From NCBI GenBank assembly GCA_019095985.1, contig CM032666.1, positions 50,786,432 through 50,850,431 on the forward strand: a stretch of 64,000 bases of DNA, read 5' to 3'. The position numbers were made by a program, and so were the translations under genes. Position 1 is the first letter of the stretch. Each line of letters begins with the position of its first letter. Source of the stretch: Streblospio benedicti. Its lineage: Eukaryota > Annelida > Polychaeta > Spionida > Spionidae. This document shows positions 1-10,700 of this stretch, piece by piece. A model generated the notes under the pieces. That model did no database searches. It was given only the letters and a program-made list of their open reading frames with translations, and was not told where the DNA came from.

Positions 1-770
1 TGAAATGCGGCCAGCAATGCACAGTGTGAAGGAGACAGCGCAGGTGCCTGTAACTCCAGAAAAGTACTCATCTCCAACTCCAGTAAAAGTGCTCATCTCC
101 AACTCAAGTAAAGTGCTCATCTCCAACTCCAGTATGCCCATCTCCAACTTCAATTCGCAGATCTACGCGTACCAAAGCACCCCCACTAAGACTAAAGGAC
201 TATGTGACAGTTACAATGGTGAAATATTGACTATGATCATCATGTGCATTATAATGGATTTTAGTGACAAGTTTAATTTTAAGCACTAAATGTTTGTTTC
301 ATGTTGTAATGTTAAGTACTTAGGTTTGTTTCATATGGTTAGCACCACTATGTCATTTACAAAGATGAGTTTGTGTTCGTTTGATGCATTACTTTAATTC
401 CTTCGTTCACGTATGTTTCATAATGGTTATATTTAGTCAGCACTTAATATTGCTGTTCAAAATGTGATTTGAATAGTTTTCTGATAGTGTGATATGATTA
501 TTGTTGAAGTAGTGTAAGTGTTTATACAATTTGCATAGTATCATATGTCATTTCAAAATGTAAGATTTTCATAATTTTCACAAAATGCTAAATGTTCTTT
601 CTGTGAATAAGTTTTATCTAAGGTAGGGGGATGTAGTGTTGGACCTTTATATTTGTGGTTTGAGACCTAACAATGTTTAGCGTCACTTTCGGCGCGTGCT
701 TACTTACTTGTGCGAAATAAACGTTCAGAACATATCTTACGAGTTTGCTAGTAATTACACCGAATAAACA
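1..770 (+). mobile_element. 3' end of an LTR retrotransposon (fossil, partial)
   Basis: The first ~220 bases can be read as the tail of a pol-like protein: short Ser/Pro/Thr-rich repeats followed by a basic segment (RRSTRTKAPPLRLKDYV) like the C-terminal tails of Ty3/gypsy-type integrases. About 380 bases further on comes a purine-rich stretch (aaggtaggggga), then a possible short LTR at about 632-770 that begins TG and ends CA and holds two AATAAA-like signals. The rest of the element lies outside the window to the left, so neither the other LTR nor the target duplication can be checked. It is only a fragment; the family assignment rests on the tail motif and the purine tract. Confidence 0.4.
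60..150 (+). repeat. Short tandem repeat, about four ~25-bp units
   Basis: Four imperfect units share the core ctcatctccaactcc. They lie inside the coding tail of the LTR element described above. Confidence 0.7.
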
Positions 771-859
771 CTATAGGTACCCTCCGAGAAACCATACTGA
801 AGGGGGCTTTGCTTACCTGTTGAAGATGACTTTGTTTGCAGTGTCATTTCCTTTTCCGT

Positions 860-1565
860 TACCTTGCCCAGCGTAGCGGCCATTGTGATGTCCTATAGCT
901 ATCGGGCTTCTTCCGGCGGTTTCCACTTCTTAAGACATGGGGCTATTGCACCTATCTTGAACTGCTTTGGTAGTTTGCCGTTTCCCACGATGCCATTAGC
1001 TAGAGATGTTAATATGACAATGAGTGCCGGTGAGGCATATTTAATATGCTCCGAGGTAAGGCCAAACACATCTGCAGCTTTACCCAACTTGAGCGTCTGT
1101 ACATGCTTTTTGATGGTGTCCTCTGTAATCTTAGGTGGTGCAGAAGAGCATGCTCTACTGGTCTCAAGCGCAATTAGATGCAGCCTGAGTTGCATGGCCT
1201 TGTGGTACTCCTTGTCAAAATGGGGCAGATCCTCTGCTGTAGCCAGTTTTCGTAGTAGTTGGCCCAGCCTTCTAATTGGGTAAGTTGATCATCTTCAAAC
1301 TCAATAAATAGCTTTGGAGATGCCTTTTTGAGGTCCTTTCTGCCTCCTAATGATTCTGTAGAACAGTTGCTTGTCATCAGCCGAAGCATTGGCAATGTCA
1401 TCGAGGAGCGCTCTGTTGTGCTCCGCCTGCGCTTTGTCTTTGCTGTTGACGCAGAGTCCTATGGAGATCCCAAGTTCTTTTGCGAGAGGGTGGCCAGGCT
1501 CTTTTATGAACTTGCTTCCACTGCCAATAGGCCTCCTTGATCTGTTTTACAATGGGCTTCAGTGA
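860..1565 (-). mobile_element. LINE reverse-transcriptase fragment
   Basis: Read on the minus strand, this gives the N-terminal part of a non-LTR retrotransposon reverse transcriptase. The recognisable stretch includes DVFGLTSEHIKYASPALIV and, after it, LPKQFKIGAIAPCLKK, matching the fingers region of RTE/CR1/jockey-like polymerases (usual form: GLTSEHLKY...P..LK.G...P..KK). The preceding region (IYEFEDDQLTQLEGWANYYE) lies in a different frame, so there is at least one frameshift around 1174-1200. Neither the catalytic FADD region nor the endonuclease is present, so this is an internal, dead piece. Confidence 0.7.
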
Positions 1566-1814
1566 TGATGGTGGCCTACTTTATTTAGCTTTTCAGCTCC
1601 GAGTATTCCGTGGACAGTTAGTGATCTATGTCATGTTATAAAAGCCCCATCTCAACATTCATTTGTTAGTGCTCTTCAAATACTTTTTTTTTTTACTTTG
1701 TAGTAAAATTAATATCAAATGGAACCAAAGACTTTATTAGTATTCAAAGACTCGAGTAGTATTTTATGTACTCATATTTTGTTAATATAGATCTACTATA
1801 TTATTTTCTATTTA

Positions 1815-1917
1815 ATGTACCGGTACATATAATATGGGTTTTGATATGGATTGTTTTAAAATATGAAATAATGTACATATAATATGGGTTTTAATATGGA
1901 TTGTTTTAAAATATGAA
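1815..1917 (+). repeat. Two-copy ~53-bp tandem repeat
   Basis: The block 'gtacatataatatgggtttt...ttttaaaatatgaaat' occurs twice in a row with a few mismatches. There is no coding sign. Confidence 0.75.
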
Positions 1918-1983
1918 ATTTCGTAATCTGAATCATAAAAAATTAATTTATGGATGCTGAAATGGGTGTTACAAATATCTTAC

Positions 1984-2755
1984 CAAGATGGGGCTACCAA
2001 ACATCTGAGATGGGGCTATCTTGCGTCTGAGACGGGGCTAACCAACATCTGAGATGGGGCTACGTTACATCTAAGATGGGGCTACCTAAAATCTGAGATG
2101 GGGCTACCTTACATCTGAGATGGGGCTACCTTACATCTGAGATGGGACTACCCAAAATCTGAGATGGGGCTACCTTACATCTAAGATGGGGCTACCTAAA
2201 ATCTAAGATGGGGCTACCTAAAATCTGAGATGGGGCTACCTTACATCTGAGATGGGGCTACCTAAAATCTGAGATGGGGCTACCTTACATCTGAGATGGG
2301 GCTACCTAAAATCTGAGATGGGGCTACCTTACATCTGAGATGGGGCTACCCAAAATCTGAGATGGGGCTACCTTAAAATCTAAGATGGGGCTACCTAAAA
2401 TCTGAGATGGGGGCTACCTTAAATCTGAGATGGGGCTACCTTACATCTGAGATGGGGCTACCTTGTCATCTGAGATGGGGCTACCTTGTCACTGAGATGG
2501 GGCTACCTCGCCACTGAGATGGGGCTACCTTGCCACTGAGATGGAGCTACCTTGTCACTGAGATGGGGCTACCTCGCCACTGAGATGGGGCTACCTTGTC
2601 ACTGAGATGGGGCTACCTTGCCACTGAGATGGGGCTACCTTGCCACTGAGATGGAGCTACCTTGTCACTGAGATGGGGCTACCTTGCCACTGAGATGGGG
2701 CTACCTTGTCACTGAGACGGGGCTGCCTTGTCACGAAGATGGGGCTACCTTGGCA
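1984..2755 (+). repeat. 22-bp minisatellite with 44-bp higher-order pattern
   Basis: About 35 head-to-tail units of 22 bp share the core CTGAGATGGGGCTACC. Spacing of the GGGG blocks is 22 at each place measured. From about 2090 to 2360, units ending TTAC mostly alternate with units ending TAAA or CAAA, giving a 44-bp higher-order period. From about 2460 on the spacer switches to TTGTC/TTGCC/CTCGCC variants. No open frame is kept and unit turnover looks recent. Confidence 0.95.
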
Positions 2756-3500
2756 TTGTGGAACACTCTACTACTAGTACAAGAATTTAGAGGTGATTTA
2801 AAAGGTTCATTCATGAAAGATTTCTTCATGATCATATGTATATTATGAATTTTTTTTACCAATGTGATTTGAGATAAAAATGTATACAACTTTCTTAATG
2901 CTATTTCATTTATTTTAATGCTTCACTTTCACAAGTTCACTATATTACACAAAATAATGAAATACAATTATATATTCAGATCAACAATGATTGACAACAA
3001 TTCAGACAACAATTAGTGAAAAAATACCCTCTCGAAAGGAAAATAGTGGAAGATATTACATGGGCTAATTTGTAAAAATGGCACAAAATACTTAAATACA
3101 AATATCTTCAGACCAACGATGATTTACCCAAGTTTAAAAATATCTTCTCAAAACGAAATTAGTAGAGTATCTTAAATGGGCTAATTTGTAAAAAAAAATT
3201 AAACTCAGTATAAAGTAGTGCACCAAATATACACATGTCCTCCAGCCACTGCTGCCAGCTCATGCCAGATGGCAAATGTGCAGACACTAAGTTCTGAAAT
3301 TTACGTATGAAAAGTATCAATAGTAAAAACAAATCATATACTATTTTTGCTACATTAGCAATGTTAATAGAGTACATCATTATTATGAGTCAGACATATA
3401 ATTACAAAAAACCTTCATTTGCTTTTTAAATGCAGTATAATAGATCGTAGGAATCATCAAATTTACTCTCAAACCTATTTTCGTAGACTAAAATAAAACA
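2756..3500. other. AT-rich intergenic stretch
   Basis: No gene, RNA or clear repeat is visible; only short random frames occur. Confidence 0.6.
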
Positions 3501-3507
3501 GGCTTAC

Positions 3508-3964
3508 CTCATAAACTGAAGTGTTTAAGCTGAGATAGCTCACAAGGCACTCTCAGCACAGCAGCACCAAGATCCACATCACGTAGAATTTTAATTTCTT
3601 CATTGACGCAGTGAAACAGGCAATTTCCATCAGATGGGGTCTCGGGGATCCGTATTTGGAAACCCCTGTTTGGTCAGGTAGTCCACATATGATGCACGCA
3701 GAAGCACCGAACTAGCTCATCATCATCAAGGGATCGCCTCACAGCCTCTTGAAATTCGTAGGCTTCCTTCTGGATAGCTACATGAATACACTAATGGTGA
3801 AGATACTGATTTGGATCAAATTTAGTTAAGTTATCTATTTCGATGTTTTTTAATATATGATTAAAATTAAAGAAGCTATGATGAACTACCTGTCTGTGTT
3901 TTCTTGCTAGGCCGTCTTGTCTTCAGCGCACTAATTTTTTCACAGAACCGCTCACGCATAGTTT
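3508..3964 (-). pseudogene. OTU-domain protein, two-exon fragment, apparently broken
   Basis: On the minus strand an exon at 3890-3964 (TMRERFCEKISALKTRRPSK..., acceptor CACACAG, donor GTAGTT) is followed in matching phase by an exon at 3508-3777 (acceptor TTCATGTAG, donor GTAAGC). The second exon holds a charged helix (EFQEAVRRSLDDDELVR), a segment ASYVDYLTKQGF and the signature PSDGNCLFHCVNEEI, which is the D-G-N-C-L-F catalytic-cysteine motif of OTU deubiquitinases. The helix, the middle segment and the OTU motif are not in one continuous frame, so the copy looks dead. The rest of the OTU fold (with the histidine) is not seen downstream. It lies beside a Polinton-like remnant on the other strand; whether the two belong together is unknown. 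Confidence 0.5.
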
Positions 3965-4468
3965 CTGTGTGCACAAATAACAAAAGCAATTAGTTAAGCT
4001 GCATCAATCCAAACACACACTTTTTCAAAATTTGGAAAAGCATGAGCCTCCTCTAGTCTCAGGTTGAAGCTCTCCTCCCCTCCTCCAACAAATAAAAAAT
4101 TTAAAATATTAATATTAAATATCTAAACATATCAGTGCTCATGACAGTTTTTAATTTGTTTGTGCCTATGCAGATAAATAGGTAGGTTATATACATATAC
4201 AAGAACAAGAGCAATTTCCTGTGGGCAGGGCAGTGTAGTGACATCACTATGACGCATGCCTACCTCTACCTTTCACTTCCCAACGTTGACTAAGACACAA
4301 AGACGTCTCTTACATTGGATCCTCTACTATTTTGTGTAATCTTTTAAGAATTAAAATCCAAAAGGCCGCTTAGCATTTTTTTTTTACCAAATACTGATTC
4401 ATAACCAGGGAGCTGAGCTGAGCTGAGTATCCGTCTTCACCGAGCTGATCCTAAATTCTTGATGGCCC

Positions 4469-5133
4469 TTGAAAACAGATCATCGTTACACAATATCCAT
4501 AAACAAAGCAGATTTATACGTCTGTCACAAGAGGATCCGCGGCAGCCTGCGAGAAGCTCATCAGATCACACTGCAGAAGACTCCCTTCAAATATCCAATG
4601 AGAAAAGTTCAGATGAAATTCTTCACAAGAGGAGCCAATCGCAGTGATCTGACTGAACCAAACCTCGTGAATGGGGTGCTCCCCGAAAAATAGTCATAGC
4701 GCTTACTGACAGCATGGCCTTTCATGGCTCCTATCACCACTCACCTTTCAACTTCAAACACTTTGATGTCAGTTCAATTGTTCTCCGTAAAAATGGAACT
4801 GCTCTACCCTTCCAAGAACTTGAGATGAACTACGAAGACGATTGCTTCCTCCAAGGCTACACATGTCTACTGGAAGGTACAAACAACCTGTTCAGAGATG
4901 ATAGCTTGGATATTTCACCCTTTCAAGATTTTGCCAATGGCTATGCCGTCTACGCCTTTGATCTAACTGCTGATCATTCTGGAGGCTGCAATTATCAGCT
5001 GGTGAGACAAGGAAATATTGGTCTAGAAATCAAACTCGCCAAGCCACAAGCGACTGGGATAACCATCGTCTGTTATCTCGAGTACGATGGTTTGGTGCAG
5101 ATCGATAAAGACGGAACAGTAACGTACGAATGA
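4469..5133 (+). pseudogene. Partial major capsid protein, 'F54H12.2-like' (fossil)
   Basis: The readable part carries the middle and C-terminal portion of a Polinton-type double-jelly-roll capsid. Recognisable landmarks are MKFFTRGANRSDL, the block HHSPFNFKHFDVSSIVLRKN, the motif YAVYAFDLTADH and the closing strand block GITIVCYLEYDG. This is the pattern commonly annotated as F54H12.2-like in invertebrate genomes. The N-terminal jelly roll is not present and the piece is broken. The protease gene overlaps its end by a few bases. Confidence 0.65.
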
Positions 5134-5642
5134 ATACCAGACAGATAAGCAGTCTTTTACAAAGCAATCCTACCACTAGAAAATCCTTCGTTGGTGTTTA
5201 CTCATCAGACTTACTACCAAAAACACCTAGAAAAGAGAAACCCTGTTCGTATGTCGCGAATACGCAGAAGCATAACCAATCAGGAGAACATTGGGTATGC
5301 TTCCACTTCCCCCAAGAAGGTCCAGCTGAATTTTTCGACAGTTATGGATTTCCACCACAACAAGAATTTCTGAAGATACTGGGCAATGTTTATCGTTTCT
5401 CCTCCAGCATTTTCCAGTTTCCCATTTCATCCTCATGCGGCCAATACTGTATATTCTTCATCCTACAAAGATGTAGCGGAAAATCAATGACCGAAATACT
5501 CAACATGTTCTCCTCCACAAAGCTACTAGAGAATGACATTCTAGTAAACTCTACAGTAGAAGACAAATTTACAGTTGATCTTGATATATTTGACTGCAAC
5601 TATATCCGTTCTCAGTTCTCCAGAAGTTTTCAAAGAGACTGA
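5130..5642 (+). CDS. Adenain-like cysteine protease of the Polinton-like remnant
   Basis: A 170-residue open frame starts 4 bases inside the end of the capsid frame (ATGA overlap). It shows the order expected of the adenovirus/Ulp1 protease fold (peptidase C5/C48): a His block GEHWVCFHF near residue 51, an acidic block AEFFDSYG near 66, and a Cys block SSSCGQYCIFFILQ near 103. In Polintons and adenoviruses this enzyme matures capsid proteins. The length is close to that of related proteases. Assignment to the fold is fairly firm from the spacing of the three blocks; activity cannot be judged. Confidence 0.65.
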   Translation: MNTRQISSLLQSNPTTRKSFVGVYSSDLLPKTPRKEKPCSYVANTQKHNQSGEHWVCFHFPQEGPAEFFDSYGFPPQQEFLKILGNVYRFSSSIFQFPISSSCGQYCIFFILQRCSGKSMTEILNMFSSTKLLENDILVNSTVEDKFTVDLDIFDCNYIRSQFSRSFQRD

Positions 5643-5706
5643 CAAATTCCCTGAGATACCTCATTCACTCAGTACCAAAGGTTATTGAAAGGTTAACAAA
5701 TTCATC

Positions 5707-6312
5707 ATGGAAGCTCCCAACTCACCTGATGAAAATCTCTACCAAGATGAAGAGTCTCAGCAAGAAGAATATCCTGAAAACCCGACCGACTATCTCCTCT
5801 CTTATGATGATAGACGCGACAGTCTGAAAAGAAAGAAATCTCCTGAATTGACTGTTATTGATGAACCACACGAACCTCTTCATAAAAAGAAAATGTGCAA
5901 TGAAGAATTTTCAATCACGAAGCTCAGACCAGATGCTGTTTTTCCCCAACAACACACAAAACCATATAGATTTCATTTACTGGCACCAACTGCTCTGAAA
6001 ATTCCAGCCCAAAAATTCGTGGACATCAACACCGGCCTGCGAATACAGAGACCTGAGGGCTACAAGTACTGCATTGGAGCACGTCATGATCTTACCTCCA
6101 CCTACAACATCAGTCTTGTCTACACTCCACTCACTGCACATCCGACCAAAGAATTAGTCTTGCAAATGATCAACACAGGAAACTTCAATGTTCGCATTCC
6201 ACCCAGAACTCCCATCGCGCAATTATCGATCTACAAACCGGCCGCAGATGTTAAAGTCATCCTCTACAACGCTGTGTCCACCAACGATGATATGCCTTCT
6301 GATAGTGACTGA
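5707..6312 (+). CDS. dUTPase-fold protein of the Polinton-like remnant
   Basis: A 201-residue open frame, with ATG 64 bases after the protease stop. Residues 1-85 are acidic and low in order (Glu/Asp/Ser/Pro-rich, then KRKKSPE). Residues 90-190 resemble the trimeric dUTPase beta fold: IPAQKFVDINTGLRIQ corresponds to the 'tG' motif entering the core, a middle ARHDLTSTYNIS segment aligns with the PRSGLA region, and RTPIAQLSIYKP matches the 'r.AQL' motif. dUTPases remove dUTP, but related proteins in large DNA viruses can serve other roles. The third late-gene position after capsid and protease suggests it belongs to the same unit. Function is inferred from fold resemblance only. Confidence 0.5.
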   Translation: MEAPNSPDENLYQDEESQQEEYPENPTDYLLSYDDRRDSLKRKKSPELTVIDEPHEPLHKKKMCNEEFSITKLRPDAVFPQQHTKPYRFHLLAPTALKIPAQKFVDINTGLRIQRPEGYKYCIGARHDLTSTYNISLVYTPLTAHPTKELVLQMINTGNFNVRIPPRTPIAQLSIYKPAADVKVILYNAVSTNDDMPSDSD

Positions 6313-6432
6313 AACTAAACTGTTCCACCATCTAACTTCTGCAATGAACTTTACAATCCTTACGAACTAATCTATCTTCAATGTTTTATCTTTGTTCGTA
6401 ATCATCCCGATTAAATTGTTTCATCCCTATAC

Positions 6433-6870
6433 TCTTTTCTGAATATTACTCCAAAGTGTGCCTTCTTAATTGTAGTATATTTAGTTTGCTTCTTGTATAC
6501 TCTGTTAATGTACATATACTGCGTGGAAAACTACAAAACATTGTTTCATATTGTAGGTTAATACTATTTAGTTTGCTTGTTGTAAGCTTTCATAATGTAC
6601 ATATAATACGTGAGGAAAAAACTAAAAACACTGTTTAATACTACCATAAAACTGTAATACTCTTTTCTGGATGTTACTCCGAAGTGTGCTTTCTCAATTG
6701 TAGTATATTTAGTTTGCTTATTGTATACTCTTTTAATGTACATATACTGTGTGGAAAACTACAAAAACATTGTTTCATATTGTAGGTTAATAATATTTAG
6801 TTTACCTATTGTATACTTTCATAATGTACATATAATATGTGAGGAAAACTAAAAAAACACTGTAGTATGC
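6433..6870 (+). repeat. Two-copy ~229-bp tandem repeat with internal halves
   Basis: The block starting cttttctgaatattactcc (6433) recurs as cttttctggatgttactcc (6662). Each copy contains two related halves built around tatttagtttgctt and aatgtacatata. It lies just after the dUTPase-like frame and is non-coding. Confidence 0.8.
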
Positions 6871-6959
6871 ATTTTTGTTTTCTTCTTTGTTGTTATTCTT
6901 AAATGACTTTTTTTTACATTTAGTTTGCTTAGTGTGCACTCTTGTGATGGCATAGCATA

Positions 6960-8000
6960 CGTAGAAAAAAAACTATGAAACTATTGTGCTAGAATCATGT
7001 TTAGGTTATCTTCTTTGATGTTGTTTTTCTACCAATAAATATGCTTAGATTGCAATTTGTTCATGTTTTTTAAGAATCAATCCACTAAGAGTAGAATAAG
7101 ACACAACAAGCATAATTACAGAAAAATCTCCCTGGGATAGCTACACACCTTTATCTTTCATACCTCCATCCATAGTAGATCATGGAATCCGCTGTGGTGA
7201 CATCAGATAGGCCCTTTCATGTGTTAATTTGTGGTTGGTTTATGAGCCACTGTGAAATTCAGATATCTGAACCTGTAAACACGGCGTCAGTTTAACAGCA
7301 GCATATCAAAGGAATGGAAGTCTTTTATGTCTCAACAAATTTGCAGACTGTGAAGGGATTAATATACAGTGTTCTTATGCTCATAATTTTGTTATTGTTG
7401 GGACATTTTACACGTTATATGTTTATAACTTTAACTTACTCGCAATAGATATCCAATTATGACCAGCAAAGGATATATATATATACATTTAATTCTGTTT
7501 TTTTAGTGTTTGCTATACAGTAAATCCTCTAATCAAAACTATCTCTACATAAAGACCACCTCATTTATAAGACCTTATCAGTGATCCCGATTTCTTGCAC
7601 TATATACTTAGGAATGAGAACCATTTATTGTGTAACTTAACTTTAGATGAAAGTCTGTTTTCACTATTTCCAGTTAATGCATAGTATTAAGACCTCATAG
7701 ATCTCTTAAAGTGTATTGAAAGAATCTATGTTTAATATGAAAATTTAAATGTGGAATGCTTTTTTACATTTCATTTATAAAGAACAATAAGCAAATACTG
7801 AATAAAGCAATTAAAGCAATTAAACATTATTTTCTTTATTTTTACATGGTCTGAATAGGTGTTTAGACAATATTGTAAGGCTTATCATTATTACTTACAT
7901 CATAATACTAGTTATCATGTGTTTCAAATACGGATACTATTGATTATGCATGTATGAATGTATGTGATAAAAATCGTATTAATAACTATATGTATGGTGC
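6960..8000. other. AT-rich intergenic stretch
   Basis: No gene or RNA is supported. A short AT microsatellite (tatatatatat) lies near 7471. Confidence 0.5.
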
Positions 8001-8005
8001 AGTGA

Positions 8006-8097
8006 ACACATTTTCAAACTTCTCTCTCTCTTTTTAGCAAGCATAATGTGGTAGAAATATGCTTGATAAAAAGATGAGAGAAGTTTGAAAATGTGTA
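8006..8097. repeat. Small foldback element (92 bp)
   Basis: Arms of about 37 bp (8007-8043 and 8058-8096) are inverted copies, starting acacattttcaaacttctc and ending in gagaagtttgaaaatgtgt, with a 14-base loop. The arms match the outer arms of the larger element at 19427-19707, so this is a shortened, core-less member of that family. Confidence 0.85.
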
Positions 8098-8572
8098 TTA
8101 ATATATCACTTTGAACAATAATATTGGATTGTTTAAATGCTTAACTTTAATGGATGTTGTTTTTCTAAACCCTGTAAATATAATTGATATTACTATGATT
8201 ACTGGTTTATCAGTGTAGCAAAGTACTAACAGGAAAAAACAAATACATATGCAAAGTATATAATTTATTTTATTTTGCATTTTTCACTGTCCATAAATTT
8301 GATTTGAGCATTAGCCCTATTGCATATCAATTAAGAGAGGAAAGTTAAGCTTTTAGTCTTCACACACTCTATGAAATACTTCAACTCATAGTCTCACAAT
8401 CTCAATACACATTATGCAATTGTCCTCAAATGTTGATCACTTCATGTGAAACACGTTTCCTCTGCTGTCAGGTCTCTTGTGTAGTGGGTCGTCAATATGG
8501 CAGTCTTTACCACATCAGGTTGAGTAACTCTGTTAGAACATAATGAACAAAATACAAATAAAACTTATTTCA

Positions 8573-8676
<104 letters not shown>

Positions 8677-8946
8677 CATGATAGTGTACGTGATAATGTA
8701 TTCAAATTTAAATCAATTAATTATTTCAACTGTATACATACGAATTAGCTTAGTATTTTATTGCATATCTCACTGAAATGTACTGTGAACAAGTGAATAA
8801 ACCTTTTCTTTCTTTAATCAAAGTATTTTATGATTAGCTTTGCCTTTGAGATGGTTATTGGCAAGATTTAACCAGCTGGTGCTGGCGCTATGGCAATGCT
8901 ACTTTGAATTCTTCGAAAGGAAAGGACTGTTCCATTAAACTTATTA

Positions 8947-9053
8947 TGTGTTTTGTGTCGTCTTAACTGCTGTATTAAATAAGTTGGTACCAAAGATTTT
9001 AAATCTTTGGCACCTACTTATTTTATACAGCAGTTAAGACAACACAACACACA
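8947..9053. repeat. Near-perfect 53-bp-arm hairpin
   Basis: Left arm 8947-8999 and right arm 9001-9053 are inverted copies with few mismatches, meeting at the palindrome aaagattttaaatcttt. There is no loop to speak of. It may be a very short foldback transposon; a transcribed small-RNA hairpin is a weaker alternative. Confidence 0.9.
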
Positions 9054-9276
9054 TACTAAGAATAATGCAGTTCAAATAATAATTTTGGCTTGTTCCATTA
9101 AAGGGATAAGCATTAGTTAAATAGAAGTAGTCCTAGTATTTTGATTTATTACTGCCACTTTTAATGCAACAAACTAAAATTTATCAAAATCTACAAGTGT
9201 TTGCCCACTAGGTTCATGGCAATAAAATGTACAATATAAACCCTCAATTTATATCATCCTACAATCTTACATCTAG

Positions 9277-10700
9277 TACAAAAGATACTTATCTTTTCTT
9301 TGCCAGGTCTTTGTAACACACTTGCTGCTCAATGGGGCACATACAATGTATGTACTGCAATAAATAGCAAGTTATTAGCAATGAGTCTGCTGTGAAATAT
9401 TGTTAAATGTTAGGCAGCTGAAAAAATACAATTTTCTAATACTTAAATTGAAAAGAAGAAATCATTTAGGCCTACTTCCTTGTGAAATTTCAGTAAAATA
9501 TGTAATCTCTATAAAACATGTTACTAGCAAACTATTATATAATTCTACAAAAAACAAAAACAAATGTGCTTATTTGTGCAAAAGATACTTATCTTTTTTC
9601 GTCAAGATCCTTGAAAAACATATGCTGCTCCATTGGACAAGTCTGTACTGCAATATATAGCAAATTATTAGCCATGAGTCTGTGCATGAAATATTGTTAA
9701 ACGTTAAGCAGCTGAAAACAAATAGATTCTAATAAACAGGTTCATTAGCTATGTATTTGATAATATATAATAAATAAGTTATTTTTATCTATAGCTGAAT
9801 ATTGGCTATTAAAAATAGTCTAATATTTCGATGGCTGACAGTCCATCTTTTTCAAAGAAATGATGTCATTTTCTTGGAAGAAAACAACCTCGAAAGAGTG
9901 TGCTTGTCCAGTGCTGGGTCCCCCTGGCTGCCCCCTCCTCCCTCATCAGATAAAAAGAACTAATTTATTATATAAATAGATTCTAATACTTAAATTGAAA
10001 AGAAGAAATTGATTATTTCCTTATGAAATTTCAGTAAAATATGAAGTTTCTGGAAAACATGTAACTAACAAACTATTATATAATTCTTCCACATCAAATA
10101 TGTTTATATGAACAAAAGATACTTATCTTTTTTCATCAAGGTCCTGGTAAAGCATTTGCTCCTCAATGGGTGCAACTCTGTAATAATAGCAAATAATTAG
10201 CAAAGAGTTTGTGCATATAAAATCATTTAATGTGAAGCGGTTGGAAAAATGCAATTCCATAATGATGAAACTGGAAATCTGAAATCCATTAGCTCCTGTT
10301 GAATTTCAATTAGAATCTGTACATTCAGTAACAAATTTTAGCACTCCTTAGGAACTGAAACAAAAGACTACGACAAATTCTGCTAAAAAAAGTATTATGG
10401 GTAAACTTATTTTATTGCCCAATGGACCAAATTTGCACTGGAACAATACCACATTTTTAACCGAGAGTGTATGATTATATCAAATACAATGTAAAATACA
10501 ATTTGGTAAAAATTAAGTTGAAAAAATAGAATCGATTTTTGGTAAACTTTCATTAGAATATGGTGATTCAAAACAGAAATGTGACAATTTGATTTGAGAA
10601 TTTTACTGTCAAAATTTCAGTGGGAAAATGTTTAGTACATTTGAAACCAAACAATCTTGGCACGACAGCATATTGAAATGGCAAATAAAAGAAAAATGTA
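9277..10700 (-). repeat. Tandem ~300-bp cassettes, each with a conserved short coding-like segment
   Basis: At least three diverged units start at about 9277, 9577 and 10112 with the shared box aaagatacttatctttt; a poorer fourth lies within about 10380-10740. Read on the minus strand, each of the three has a splice-acceptor-like site (ATTGCAG or ATTACAG), then a peptide of the form PIEQQVCYKDLAKKR-stop, PMEQHMFFKDLDEKR-stop or PIEEQMLYQDLDEKR-stop. Many differences fall at third codon positions. The phase after the acceptor differs between units, which argues against simple interchangeable exons. They lie directly downstream of the stop of the FLYWCH-MULE gene. Confidence 0.5.
9735..9973. mobile_element. 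239-bp insertion with 15-bp target duplication
   Basis: The direct repeat aaatagattctaata stands at 9720-9734 and 9974-9988 and the intervening sequence is absent from the sister cassettes. The long duplication points to LINE-driven retroposition, so a SINE or truncated LINE. It contains a pyrimidine-rich block (gctgccccctcctccctc). The family is not recognised. Confidence 0.7.

Larger units (their letters stand above)
4440..6330 (+). mobile_element. Polinton-like element remnant (fossil)
   Basis: Three virus-like genes lie head to tail on the plus strand with almost no spacing: part of a double-jelly-roll capsid, an adenain-like protease and a dUTPase-fold protein. No polymerase, integrase, packaging ATPase or terminal inverted repeat is visible nearby, so this is an incomplete remnant with at least one break. 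The two downstream frames are still open, suggesting moderate rather than great age. It is a different lineage from the Polinton at 39-52 kb. Confidence 0.7.

Noticed and set aside
864-1540. Plus-strand open frames up to 139 codons
   Set aside because: They are antisense to the LINE reverse-transcriptase fragment.
1984-2755. CRISPR-like array
   Set aside because: Repeats are contiguous 22-bp units without unique spacers, in a eukaryotic genome; it is a minisatellite.
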